Positions 35,990 through 48,244 of a DNA stretch of 64,000 nt are shown here, in pieces; within the stretch, counting starts at the first letter, position 1, and each line of letters starts with the position of its first letter. The translations under genes were made by a program, and so were the position numbers. Source of the DNA: Adiantum capillus-veneris (taxonomy: Eukaryota > Streptophyta > Polypodiopsida > Polypodiales > Pteridaceae); contig CM043962.1 of the NCBI GenBank assembly GCA_014529385.2, positions 90,445,680 through 90,509,679 of the forward strand. Direction: 5' to 3'. Under the pieces are notes generated by a model. It did not search any database. It saw only the letters and a program-made list of their open reading frames with translations, and was not told where the DNA came from.

Positions 35990-38169
35990 TTAGTTAGAAG
36001 TTTGTTGGTAACTTCTGTAAGTATCTTTGGCTTTGCAAGCATCTGACAACTTTGTAAGTAGGTCACCGAGCTCCTCCATCTCCTTTTGCTATTTATCCCT
36101 TGCTAGTTGATATTGTTCAGCTTCAGCTTTCAATTCCTGCTCTTGCTTTTGTAGATTGGTGATGACATTTAATCTATCATCTAACTCCCTTTGGAGACGT
36201 CAATCACCATCTCTAGTTCTTTAGCCTTTGTGCTGCGGCTAATTGTTGCTGATCGAAGTCTTTTCGTCATGTCCTGCATTTGCCTTGCATATTCGTTGAC
36301 TTGCAAGATTACCTCATTGTTTGATTGTCATTCTTCATTTCTTGCTATGCGTAGATGTCTCGACCGTCTCTTGTGTCTCTCTTGGCTGCGTCGTGGCGAA
36401 AGCTGGTTGTTCTTGGCCTTGAGGCTGTGGCTGGCTTGCTTTTGCTTTGTCATCGTGAGGCTTCGTGGATGCTTTGGCTGTTTCTTGCTGTGTAGAGGTA
36501 GAAGGGGTTTCTTCGGATCCTGTTCTCTTGTTTGCTCAAACTCTGTGGTGTTCTCTGGTGCAAGACTCGCTGCTCAATCTGGCTCTGGTTCTTGATTTTG
36601 AGTTGCTCTTGTGTAGTAGCTACATGTTGTGCAGATTCGGTTGCTTCTCTTTATTCAGGCTCCATCTCCTTTGTAGGCTCCGTTTCTGTGGCTTTATCTA
36701 TACTGGTGATGGTGGTGGGCTTGGCATGGGGTGATCATGTTGTCCTGAAGCAGGTGAAGAAGGTCAAGGAGACATGTCACCTCGTTCATGCTATGCTTCT
36801 CCTTGTGCAGTTGTATCCTCTGCTTGTTTTTGCTGCTCTGTTGCCTCTTTAGCTTTCCGTTCCGCTTCTAGGGCTTCTTTCAACTTCAAAGCTTCTCCTT
36901 CCTGATACATTTTTTCTAGTAACTCGGTGGGATCTTCTACCTGTTTCCTGATACATTTTTTCTAGTAACTCGGTGGGATCTTCTACCTGTTTCCTGGCAT
37001 GGTGCTTTTTTCTTGGTCCTTTCAATTCGATGGGTACCCACTTTGCCAGGTCCTTGCCTTGAGATTGGTGGTTGCGTTCATAGGAGTGCTTTTCTCTTTC
37101 AAACCTGGCTTGTTTTTGTTGTGGCTCCTCCTAATGTGCTCCCACCACGGCTTTTCTTTTCATCTCTTCCCTTCGTGCTCTTTTTTCCTCATTATCAGAG
37201 CTTTCACTATTATGTCATTCTGCCGAGCTCTCAGCAGACTCTTTATCAGACTTGTATGTTCTCTTGGTAGATCTTGTGGCTCGAGGGGAAGGTTGTGCTG
37301 ACACCATCCAAGTGTTCTGATCTAGGACAGGTGGCAAGTTGTCAGCCCTGCCAGTAACATGGTAGGAAATTCTGGTTAGAACCTTTGGTGCTCACTAATA
37401 TGTTATTTTTCCCTCTTTCTTTGTCCCTTTCAGTGTGGAAAACACATACTGTGCATGGTCAATTGGTTTCCTGGTTGTTGATTTGAGAACTTTTGTACAT
37501 GTTGTGGCAACCACATGATTGGGTGTCGTATACCTTGGCGGTCTCTTGGCAAGGAAGTGGCTATGCTGATGATACAATCTTGCACGTTCCTCCACCTGTT
37601 TCTGGATGAGATCGATAAATGTGGTACCGGCAGTTTCTTTGGTGAAAGTTCCTGCCGTCTTTTTATCTCTTGCCCCCATTGTCATTCCTTTTGTTGGCAG
37701 TTTTAAAGCTTCTACCACTATCTCTTTTGTAATCACCACTTCAACTTTGTTCCCTTGTTGGTCGAAGATTTGGGCGGTTCCATCTTCTTTGATCATGGTG
37801 GACAAGCGCTCATAAGATTTTTGGAAATCCACTCACCATGGCTCTTGTTCATAAAAATCTCTAAGCCCCAGCCTTTGGTTGGCTTCTTTTGTCTCAGGCT
37901 TTGTGGCGACATCATATACTTCTTTTGGTAGAAGTTGCAGTTCTACATGATGTCCTTCTTTGCTTTTAAATCTACCTGTGAACATTGTGATGTTGTTCTC
38001 TTCCAACTCTTCTCTTGACAGATAGGTCGCTTTGGTAGTTTTGACTGAATTGGGGTCCAGTTGGTATGGTGGTAGCTCCTGCAGCTTCTCCTTTTGCAAG
38101 AGCTATTTCTTGGCTTTCTCTGCAGCTTGCATGGCTCCTATTAAGTGAATAGAGTGTCAAAGTTAGCAA
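35990..38169 (-). pseudogene. ORF-Y copy, locus 2
   Basis: Minus-strand relatives of ORF-Y. The N-terminal block (38,099-37,833) has YLSREELEENNITMFTGRF and VELQLLPKEVYD. The next (37,832-37,395) has MIKEDGTAQIFDQQGNKVEV, ITKEIVVEALKL and AKRPPRYTTPNHVVATT. Both align in order with the locus 1 copy. Downstream, 37,394-36,240, frames are short but keep the basic composition (EEKRARREEMKRK). About 36,230-36,045 encodes a Lys/Gln/Glu coiled-coil segment (NLQKQEQELKAEAEQYQ). A 46-bp exact duplication at 36,901-36,992 and several stops show decay. Confidence 0.5.
36901..36992. repeat. Perfect 46-bp tandem duplication
   Basis: CCTGATACATTTTTTCTAGT...CTGTTT occurs twice head to tail without a mismatch (36,901-36,946 and 36,947-36,992). 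It breaks the frame of the ORF-Y copy. Confidence 0.97.
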
Positions 38170-40212
38170 ATTTAGTACATTTTTCTCTGAAATGTCCTTC
38201 AGTCTGAAATGCTAACAAATTGAGTCCAATTTGCTTCAAATCAATTTTTGAACATGCGTAGATGCATAAAAACATGTAAAGATCAACATTATGAATTCGA
38301 AACAAAAAATTACAACAAAAGTAAATAATCGCGATTATTTATAGCTGAATAATTTTTTCAACTTTTTGCAAATTTGACATTATAAGGTTAAAGTATATAC
38401 CAAATAGATACTCTATGTGAAATTTGGGCTCATTTGGGTGTAGAGGATGAAAATGGTGCCAGGTTTAGACTTTAAGTCTCTGAAACAGTAGATTAAGAGG
38501 TTTTGAGCTCCAAATTTGTTCAAACCTAGCTAGTGGGCTTAGGGCATCATGTACTTTGGATCTATGATGGCAAAGTTACAAATTTCCCCCATCTTGGCCA
38601 AAAAGGAAACTTTTTCATCAAAATGAATATTTTTTGGTACAACTTGGTTCTAAGCATGGTATAGACTCTGTGTCTATGATATGAGGTGATTTGGATCAAA
38701 AAATGTGGCTCATAACTCAGAAATTGACTTGCACGGACTTCTTTGCATTTTTTGGCAATTTCCCAAGTTATAGTTGTTCATTTTGGCTCATACTTGAAAT
38801 TTGGCATGTAATAGGTGTGTACAAGTGATAGGGGAGGTGATGATACATAGTGCAAAAGTAAATAATCACGATTATTTACAGCAGCCAACATTTTCTTGCA
38901 AAACTTAAAAATTTTGACATGAACACATTCTGACCTGAACACATTCTATACACCTAAAACAAGTCTTAAATTGAATTTGGTAAATTTTGGTCTTGTCGGC
39001 ATCACTTTGTGCTTTGTCGACTCTAAAATCTTTGATTTTTGTGACTACACGGCCTGTAGAGTTGGTTAGTCACTTTTGAGGCTATGGACTTGTCCGCAAC
39101 ATAATTGTGAAGCAACTCATCCGATTTTGACCCCTTTGGAGTCAGTTTGACATGTATGTCGAATGTGACGCTTTGTAGCCTTCAAGCCGTTTTCTTCTTT
39201 TCGAGGAATTTTCTTGATTGATTATGAAACCAATCATATACATTGTGTATAGACCTCGTATGCAAGCTGTCTGTGGAGTCAGAATGGAATTCTGGCATCT
39301 ACCAAAAACTTAGCTTTTCTACTTGGGACCCCCCCGACCCTTGTCGAATGGTCAATTGTTGCTAAAGAAGTGTTATATTAGGTTGGGGTATACTATAGTT
39401 CAAATCTCATCCGATTTGGTTGAGCTGACAGGCCGCTATGGTCGATTTTTGGTTGTAGGTCTTCGTGCACTACTCGGATTCTAGGGTTTTTTCTAGGGGT
39501 TTAGACTAGCTACCGGTCATACAAAATGGATCATTGATAAGTATAGAACTTACCCGTCATGTCTCGTGTGAGATGGCACTGACAACACGTGACCGTGGAC
39601 TCCGAAAAATACGCGCGAAGAGGGTCGAATGGCTCTCTCTCCAAAGGCAACAAGTAAAAATGAGGTGATTTTAGCCTGCCTTGGGTATCTATACCCGACT
39701 TCTCGAACCATTTTTCCCCAGATTCCCCTGTTAGTCCTACTAGGCCGTAAAATCTTTGTTAGACTCACAAATTTCCTCAATCGGATCCCTATAGCTCATT
39801 CTGTAAGAATTCGGCAAAAGTAGGTCCAATCGCCTAATTTAGGCTTCCTGTTTCCATCTGCCGATTTGATTGAAATTTTTTGTGCTTGTTCGCATTGTCT
39901 TTTTGATCAGCACCGTGTCTTCAGTTTTTTTATCTGAGCTCCTTTTCTATTTATTATTAATTTTTGACATGTTTATTGAAAAAATCAACAAATATAACAA
40001 AATGCGCCAAAAAAGCAAAGTAAAATTCCAATAATTAAGAAAATCCATTGAAAAATTTTAAGTCTCGATATCATTCGTAAATTTCCCCTGTTGATGAATT
40101 ATAACGGCATTATTAGGTAATTTGGCAAAAAATCCCACGTTCACATCAACTTTTTCCTCCCTCTTCAAACATTGCCCTTGCTTACTTAGTACTCTTCCAC
40201 CCCTCCTAGATG
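38170..40212. repeat. Palindrome-bearing spacer, locus 2
   Basis: A palindrome built from GTAAATAATCG and its reverse complement occurs at 38,321-38,342 (last base changed) and 38,858-38,879 (one central mismatch), 537 bp or about two units apart. The surrounding wording (TTTGGCA.TT, GATTTGGATCAAA and similar) is reminiscent of the other arrays. The rest of the spacer, to 40,212, holds no gene I recognise. It precedes ORF-Y on the minus strand, as at locus 1. Its outer end (46,093-46,234) is separated by the Gag-only element. Confidence 0.65.
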
Positions 40213-40216
40213 GCGT

Positions 40217-41361
40217 TGTCAGGAGTTTTTTTGAAGAAGTGATTGCGCATATGTACATACCCATGCATGGTGCATCGAATAACGGATTGCCCATCTTCCA
40301 AAGCCAGGTGGTTATGTGGGATCCACATGTGTACAGGTAGGACAGCATGTACATAGTGCATCGATTTTCACTATCACCAGTACCAGTGTGTTTTTTTTAT
40401 AATAATGAGGAGTTGGTAGCGCGTAGAACTTATCGAGGAAGCTATCCGCGGGCCGACGACATGAGCTAAGCAGGCGCGTCAGATGGCATCTAGTGGCGTC
40501 AGGACGTCAAATGGGGTCAATACTTGCACGTGGATGAGTACGGACACAACGTGGTTGTTTTCTTGTGATAATTATGCAGAAAGGTCATCATGAGGACCAT
40601 CTTTTGGGGCCACTTCATGTGGTTGAGGGATGCATTATGAAAAAAAGCTGAGTGCCAGGTGCGCAGATGATGCAAAAAGGTGACAACTATGCACTTCGAG
40701 GTCAGTTTTTGGCCTGTTCGGGGTCTGTTTGAGGTCATCCAAAAGGCCAAGGGTGCCCAACTAATAAAGCTAAGTGTGGAAAATGAAAAAACAGAGAGAA
40801 GACCAGAAAAAACATGGAGAAGAGAGGAGGAACAGTCGCAACTATGTTTTTGGGATTTTTGGAGCCTGTTTTGGCTGCAAACTGCTCATCCTAGGTCGGA
40901 TTTGAGCACTTTGACATTGTAGACTGGGGTTTTGGGCCGTTACGAACGTGATGGCGCTATCCATTTTTCCAAATTCTTCACTCTTTTTCTGCTGTTTTGG
41001 CTGTGTAAGTTTCTCCTATGAGCGAAGCTTCTGCTCCAGTTTGTGATTGCATATGGCATATTTTACCCATATTGTGTGAGCTATTTGCCCCATTAGTGTT
41101 GGCCCAAGCTCAATTGTATCTAAACATCAAAGATTCTCCTCTTTTGAGCTGAGTTTTTTGGGTGTGTGTGTGTGTAAGTGTCTCTCTGTGTGGAGTGGGT
41201 AAACGGGTAGTCTCTCTCCTCTCACTCCATAGGTGTGTTTCCTGTCTCGTCCAAGTGGGTTGTGTAAGCCGAGTGGTGCCCCATAGTGTGTGTGTGTATC
41301 ATCCCAAGAGTGTGTGTCGGGTCGTTATAGAGGCGTTCTGTGTATTTCCATCCCTCTCACA
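40217..41361 (+). repeat. 5' LTR of the Gag-only element
   Basis: Matches 44,860-46,088 across its length. Homology begins precisely at TGTCAGGAG and stops at CTCACA; sequences outside do not match. Confidence 0.93.
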
Positions 41362-41365
41362 TTCT

Positions 41366-41385
41366 TTTGGTGCCCCCACTGAAGA
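41366..41385 (+). promoter_or_regulatory. Possible primer-binding site
   Basis: TGGTGCCCCCACTG begins 7 nt after the LTR end (41,368). The leading TGG complements the CCA end of a tRNA. I cannot identify the tRNA, and it is not the initiator-Met type. Confidence 0.45.
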
Positions 41386-41404
41386 TCTTCTTCGAGTACC
41401 TTCT

Positions 41405-41520
41405 GCTTCGAGCTTCGAGCTTCGAGATTCGGGATTACAGGTTACAGGTTACAGGTTACAGGTTACAGGTTACAGGTTACAGGTTACAGGTTACAAGGAC
41501 AGTTACAGGTACAGGTGATT
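41405..41520 (+). repeat. Two adjacent heptamer arrays in the leader
   Basis: Three copies of GCTTCGA (about 41,405-41,428) are followed by about eight copies of GGTTACA (about 41,434-41,495), then degenerate ACAGGT sequence. They lie just after the presumed primer site. Confidence 0.92.
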
Positions 41521-42423
41521 CACACAGGTACATGTAGCTGGAGTACAGCGATATACTAGCAGTGGTGTCACTTGCAGTGGTTGTGGGTATGCATCATTTG
41601 GTGCCTGTTTGAGCGCATTGTCTGCCGGATTGTACGTTACTTGTGGAAACTGCCATTGTACGCCTTTGTGGCATTCTTGGTTTTATTTGGCAGTCCCAGT
41701 CATTTCTGAGACTTGGTCTGGAAGATAGTCATTTCTGAGACTTGACTATACGATATTTGCATAAGCCTTCGTGTGAGGGTCGATAGCGTGAGGTTTTATT
41801 GAGCTGGGGGATTCTCAAATGTGGAGATCCTTTCGGTGATACAGGTAGCTGGAGCACCCTTTTTGTGACCTCGCCATAGGCTATGTACTAGTGATTCCTA
41901 CTTGATGCTCGGGTTCTATTGTTGGCAGTTTATGCATACATAGACAGTCTATATTTTGGGTTCACACTGCTCTACTTCTGGGGAAACTCTGTCAAAATTT
42001 TTCCAAATTGTGATGGATGGTTTTTTGGTCTTTTGAGCCATTTATGTTGTTATGGTGCTGAAATTTTGGCAAAATCAGAGGATAAGACAGGTGTGCTTTC
42101 TTTGGATGATCAAAATGGCCCTCAATTCACTCCTTTTCATTTAACTCGGAGAATCCAGATAAATGTTCATGTGTCCAGGAAGATTTTTTTCCAGCAGCGC
42201 ATAGTCTTTATGTTCGGGCCAAGAAGATTAAGAGAGATCCTTGAATGTCCTTTGCCTGTTGTAATTCCGATGATTAACTATGAAAACTCATTTGATGTGC
42301 ATGTGTTTGTCCTTATCTAAAGTTGAGCTCCATTGAGGTTTTTGGGGATTGAGTCAATCAAAAGTTTTGGGTTCTTGCACGTGTGTTTGAAGGGGTACTC
42401 AAAGCATTGTAACTTGGGTAGCC
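41521..42423 (+). promoter_or_regulatory. Leader of the Gag-only element
   Basis: Non-conserved leader before the Gag start. It includes 41,788-41,844, which matches the Copia leader (31,473-31,529, opposite strand) at 55 of 57 positions. A 133-codon open frame at 41,919-42,320 has no recognisable motif. Confidence 0.6.
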
Positions 42424-43227
42424 ATGGCTTTCTCTTATCCGGAGTTTCATGGAAGAAGTGATGAAGATGTGGAAGACTTTTTGGAAAAGATGGAGGTTGC
42501 CTACATTTGCAACCAGATTCATGACCCTGCGCAGATGTTACGTCTTCTCCAAATTTGTTTGAAGAGTGATGCACGAGTTTGGTCCAAAGCATTTGAAGAA
42601 GAGTTGCATGTGGCTGATCCACCTGTAAGATTGAGTTGAGACAATCTACGGCATGGATTGGAAGTGGAGTTTGTGAAGATAGAAGATCCTGACAAAGTGT
42701 GGCAAGAAGTACAGGCTTTAGTGCAAAACGAAGGTGAGCCAGTAGATTCGTACATACGAAAGCTTTCATTGGCATGGGAGCGAATGTGCAAGGCCTTAGC
42801 ACCACAAGTACCCCCGCCTGACATGATGAAGAAGGACAGGTTCTTGGCTGGTCTTTGGGAGAATATACGTTGGAGAGTGGAGCTAAAGAAGCCTAGGACA
42901 TATGAAGCTGCACTAGAGGTAGCAAGGAACAAAGAGTGGAAGCTGAGGAAAATGAGCCAGTTAGGGGTGGAGTCTTTGCCCATGAGGTCTAAATTCCAGC
43001 CTATGGACTCTTTACAAGGTCGCATGCCATGGGTTCATCATGAACCAGTGGTTTCTGTTACTCCTCAGCTTATGCCAGCAGTGGTCACTACAACAGTGCA
43101 AGATGATGGGCTAAGGCAAGACATGAGGCAAGTGGTAGATTTAATGAAGAATCTCAGCCTAAACCTGCTAGGTACTGTGGGAAATAATCAAGGCCGAGGG
43201 AGGTTTGCAAATCAGCCCAGGTGCTGA
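42424..43227 (+). pseudogene. Gypsy-type Gag, one stop
   Basis: Begins MAFSYPEFHGRSDEDVEDF and continues WSKAFEEELHV, a TGA at 42,637-42,639, then VWQEVQALVQNEGEPVDSYI and RFLAGLWENIRWRVEL. This is the order of the retrotransposon Gag domain that forms the particle shell. The frame is kept across the TGA and ends at 43,227, just before the zinc-knuckle region. Apart from one stop it is well preserved. Confidence 0.85.
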
Positions 43228-43916
43228 AGAAAGACCCAAGAATGGTGTTGGACAAAGCAATGGTAGGTTCTAGAGGCAGACGCCCACATGTTATAATTGT
43301 GGAGAGTTGGGACACATCAGCCCACAATGTCATAAGCCACCAAGGATGGGGGGAGACATGTATCCATTGCCAAGACAGGTGTTAACTAGGTCAAATGATT
43401 ATGGAATTGAAATTAAGGGAGACGAAGGAACCAGTGGATTAACCCAAGAGGAAAAGGGAAAGACAAAAGTGTTAAGTGTGGTTAGCTTGGAGAAGGCATC
43501 AAAGCTAGAGGATACATTAGTGATGCCTATTGGGAAGAGGACCACAGAGGACAAGGAAGGAAGAAGCCAGAAGGTGAAGAAAGACCCAAAAATGGTGTTG
43601 GACAAAGCAATGGTAGGTTCTGGAGGCAGACGCTCACATGTTATAATTGTGGAGAGTTGGGACACATCATCCCACAATGTGATAAGCCACCAAGGATGGG
43701 GGGAGACACGTATCCATTGCCAAGACAGGTGTTAACTAGGTCAAATGATTATGGAATTGAAATTAAGGGAGACGAAGGAACCAGTGGATTAACCCAGGAG
43801 GAAAAGGGAAAGACAAAAGTGTTAAGTGTGGTTACCTTGGAGAAGGCATCAAAGCTAGAGGATACATTAGTGATGCCTATTGGGAAGAGGACCACAGAGG
43901 ACAAGGAAGGAAGAAG
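43217..43916 (+). repeat. 350-bp tandem duplication carrying the CCHC zinc knuckle
   Basis: Two units 350 bp apart each encode TCYNCGELGHI.PQC.KPP, a CCHC knuckle, followed by the same charged linker (NDYGIEIKGDEGTSG). Because 350 is not a multiple of three, the two knuckles are in different frames (about 43,283 and 43,633). Few bases differ between the units. Confidence 0.93.
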
Positions 43917-44664
43917 CGCCCCAGGTCCTAGTAAGAAGAAGGGAAAGAGCCATGAAGGCGAGGATGTCAAGGCCAAGAGGAAAAGAAGGGCTCGTGTCCC
44001 AGGTTTCATGTTTCAAATTTTCCACTAGGGGATGGGCAATTAAGCTATGACTTGAAGGAGGATCTAACAAGCAGAAAGGTAGATGTTACTTTTGGGCAGC
44101 TTATAGAGATGGTGCCTAAGCTAAAGCAACAATGGAAGAGAATGGTTAACCCAATGGAGATAGAGCCAGAGAGAGGTTCAGTAAAGGTGTTGGCGATGGA
44201 TGAGCTACCAGACATTTGTCCAATCGTAGATGTGTGGTATAAAATAAAAAATATGGGACAAGGCTATGTTGGACGCAGAGCCCAAATGTGTCATAACACA
44301 CTCATGTGTTGAGAAGATGGGTCTTAGAGTGACTGGGGTGTCAAGCTTCCAGATCAGATTGGCAAACCATCAGAAAGTAAAATGTTTGGGTGTTGTAAAG
44401 AGCTTAGAAGTGGAGGTATATGATGCAAAGGCGGTGGTCGATTTTCATGTGATGCCAGCGGGGTTGGGAGCATATCCTATTATACTGGGCAGACCATGGT
44501 TACATGCAGTGGGAGCTGTTCAAGATTGGATACGTGGTACAATTAGCCTCTATGGAAAGACAGGTGCCAAGAAGCTATATAATATGGACACAAGGAAACG
44601 ATTGGAGGAGCTTTATGAAGATGAGGACGAGTCTAGTGATAAAGACTATTCCACAGTTGACTGA
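43917..44664 (+). pseudogene. Retropepsin-like domain with altered active-site motif
   Basis: After a linker (44,052-44,312; VTFGQLIEMVPKLKQQWKRM), the frame 44,266-44,664 reads LDAEPKCVITHSCVEKMGL, then FHVMPAGLGAYPIILGRPWL and VQDW. The layout fits a Gypsy retropepsin, whose flap and C-terminal ILGRPWL block are present, but the catalytic D-[ST]-G position reads D-A-E. Whether protease activity survives is doubtful. A frameshift lies near 44,290 between linker and domain. Confidence 0.65.
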
Positions 44665-44859
44665 TGAAGCTCAATGGATAATTAGCTCATTATTGGAGAA
44701 TGCAAGATGCTACGCATTGCTAGATGTGACAACTATAACACGTGGATGGGGGGCACTTTACACCTGTGTTTTTGTGTGGGATCCAGGTCAAATGAGCATC
44801 TAGTAGTGTTGTTGCTGCTAAGCATGAATGCTCTAGCAGGCTAGGGGATGGACAAATTA

Positions 44860-46088
<1,229 letters not shown>

Positions 46089-46234
46089 GCGTATTCCGAG
46101 ACGACCGTGTGCATAGGTTGAACAATCGTATCTATGCATAGCCTTGGTTGGCTCTACCATGCTTTGAAGATCAATGCAGTTGAAACCATTATGTTGTGCA
46201 AGAGTTGGGTCTTGAGTAATTAACTCAAGGGTTT

Positions 46235-47120
46235 TTAAGTCGAGACTTTCTGATGCTGTCTTCCAAAGAGCAAATCTTGTAGCTTGTGTGCTCTTTGCTT
46301 GATTGTACCATCAGGATGCTTTAGCACATTGATTGCCTGAGCTGTCGGTATCACTTTTGACTGTTGTTGAGCTTTTACTCGCCATTGGTACCTTGGTTTG
46401 CTTGGTGTAGGATGATGTGGTTGAGTTTTCTGAGACTTAACTCTCCATTTCTTGATTGGTTTTTCAGTTGGCGGAGAAGATAAGTGCTCCTTTTTCTTCC
46501 AAATCCATTTCGTGTTAGATTCCTTGGTCGGAGATGCTCGTCTCTGTGTTTTGACCTTTGGAACCATCTTTGGTATTGTCGATGATGGTTTGGACACCTA
46601 GATTTGAATCGGCTTGTCCTTAAGCTGTGCTTTAGGTACCCAAATTTGCCTGACTCCTTGCATGCTACTTGTAGCATTTGCTTGTCGATAGGATGGAGAA
46701 GGTGATTACTTCGTGGTTTGCTTTGCTGGTAATTGCCTTTCCATTCCTCCTTGCTTGGTGCAATTGGAAGGATGAGTTGTCCGCCTTTAGGTGATATCTT
46801 GAGCTTATTCGTATCCCAATCTGGTACTGCCTTGTATGTCCGCATCCATGAGATTGCAAGAATCATTGTCTCATTCATGTGTTCATCTGGTAAGCATACA
46901 AATTGATGAGGGCATGAATATCCATGTACTATCACATTCAAGTTGACTATTCCCAATGTTGGTGTTGGGTTCTTGTTGCATCCTTTGATAGTCGCTATTC
47001 TTGCTTTCAAAGACTGACTTGTTGCTTTCTTGTACGTGGAATAACTGATTGTATTTACTAGAGCTCCTGTTTGACCAATGCATTTGTGCTATGGTCGTTG
47101 AGTTGTACTTTGAGGGGAAT
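46235..47120 (-). pseudogene. ORF-X copy, locus 2
   Basis: The minus strand carries a retropepsin-like region starting near 47,085 with GQTGALVNTISYSTY (Gln where the catalytic Asp would be), then TPTLGIVNLNVIVHGYSCPH, DEHMNETMILAISWMRTYKA and DWDTNKLKIS. After a frameshift near 46,590 comes a basic tail with Trp-Lys motifs (TKWIWKKK, KKWRVKS, YQWRVKA), ending IKQRAHKLQDLL. The tail ending matches the locus 1 ORF-X ending (IKQRAVELQMLL). It lies just outside the right LTR of the Gag-only element, on the far side of the interrupted spacer. Confidence 0.55.
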
Positions 47121-47224
47121 TTCAAACTCCGAGTGAACCTTTCCGAGCAATCATATAAACGAGCAAAACTATGAAACAAAATACATATAAAACTTAAATC
47201 ATAATAGGAAACATTTAGCATCAA

Positions 47225-48020
47225 ATTACATATTATCTATCTATCACTGTCCCTGAACATCTCAAGCATTACTCAAGCAATCAACAGATTCACTAAGTTG
47301 AATGTAGTAGCATCCACAGTAATTTGTTCGACAAATTCACTATCATCTCTACCTTCTCAATCATAGGATAATTTACCACGCCCAAAGCGCTTCATCATCT
47401 TCCCCTCCTTTCTTGGAAACTCTTACAAGACTGCAACCCGTAGTGTATGCAAAAACTTGGGTCCGCTCTTGCAGCTTCCTTTCACTCTGTTGTAATCATG
47501 CTGAAACCTCTCCACTAGCTTGTGAAGTTGTCTCACTCCTATTAGGTGGTACTCTATTTTCCAAAAATTGAACAAAGTGAATCCCAATGTGCACCTGCTT
47601 GAGCACGTACCCATATGGTACCCCCCTCCAACGGCTCATTGGGTTTTTGGCTGCTACAACCAATAGCTTTGCCACAATGACGTTGGCTAGGAAATTCAAA
47701 TATGAAGGTTCATATTTATCGAATCTGGTTGGGCAAGGAAATGCTTAAAGCTTGTTGGAGGCACACTAGCTGAAGCAAGAAGGTCAACCATCTTCATTTT
47801 GACCAGTGATCAAATAAACAAAACCCTTAAAAATAAACTCTTCAAAACTCTACCGCATCTGTGTGGGCTCTGTCTGAGAATTTTTAGAGGATTGCAAACT
47901 CTTACCCTTATTAACGAGGACTTCATGGGCAAGGGCAGGGGAGGTGATGAAGATCATGGAGGTACTACGAACATGAAGGGTAAAGATGGGGCCAAGGTGA
48001 TTGTGAAGGTACTGAATAGA

Positions 48021-48024
<4 letters not shown>
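47225..48024. other. No gene recognised
   Basis: Short minus-strand open frames around 47,423-47,699 show no motif, and nothing resembles the integrase expected upstream of ORF-X. The element at locus 2 therefore seems truncated here. Confidence 0.4.

Positions 48025-48112
<88 letters not shown>
48025..48112. repeat. Compound (CT)n(CA)n microsatellite
   Basis: 28 CT units followed directly by 16 CA units. Confidence 0.98.
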
Positions 48113-48114
<2 letters not shown>

Positions 48115-48244
48115 GGAAAACTTACCAAAACACCCCTCTAATTTGTGAAAATTTTCAAAATACCCCTCAAATTTCAAAAAGTCCCAAAATACCCTTGTAT
48201 CTATTTTGGTTGGAATGTTCAAGATATATCTTTATTCTTTTTCA

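Noticed and set aside
36191-37301. Plus-strand open frames rich in Leu, Phe and Cys that look like membrane proteins
   Set aside because: They are antisense to the Lys/Glu-rich ORF-Y copy. The hydrophobic look comes from reading its complement.
38321-38879. Palindromes considered as replication origins or bacterial-type operators
   Set aside because: The context is plant retrotransposon spacer, they recur per tandem unit, and no replication or repressor gene is nearby.
41434-41495. GGTTACA heptamers considered as interstitial telomere repeat
   Set aside because: The unit differs from the plant telomere unit TTTAGGG and sits inside a retrotransposon leader.
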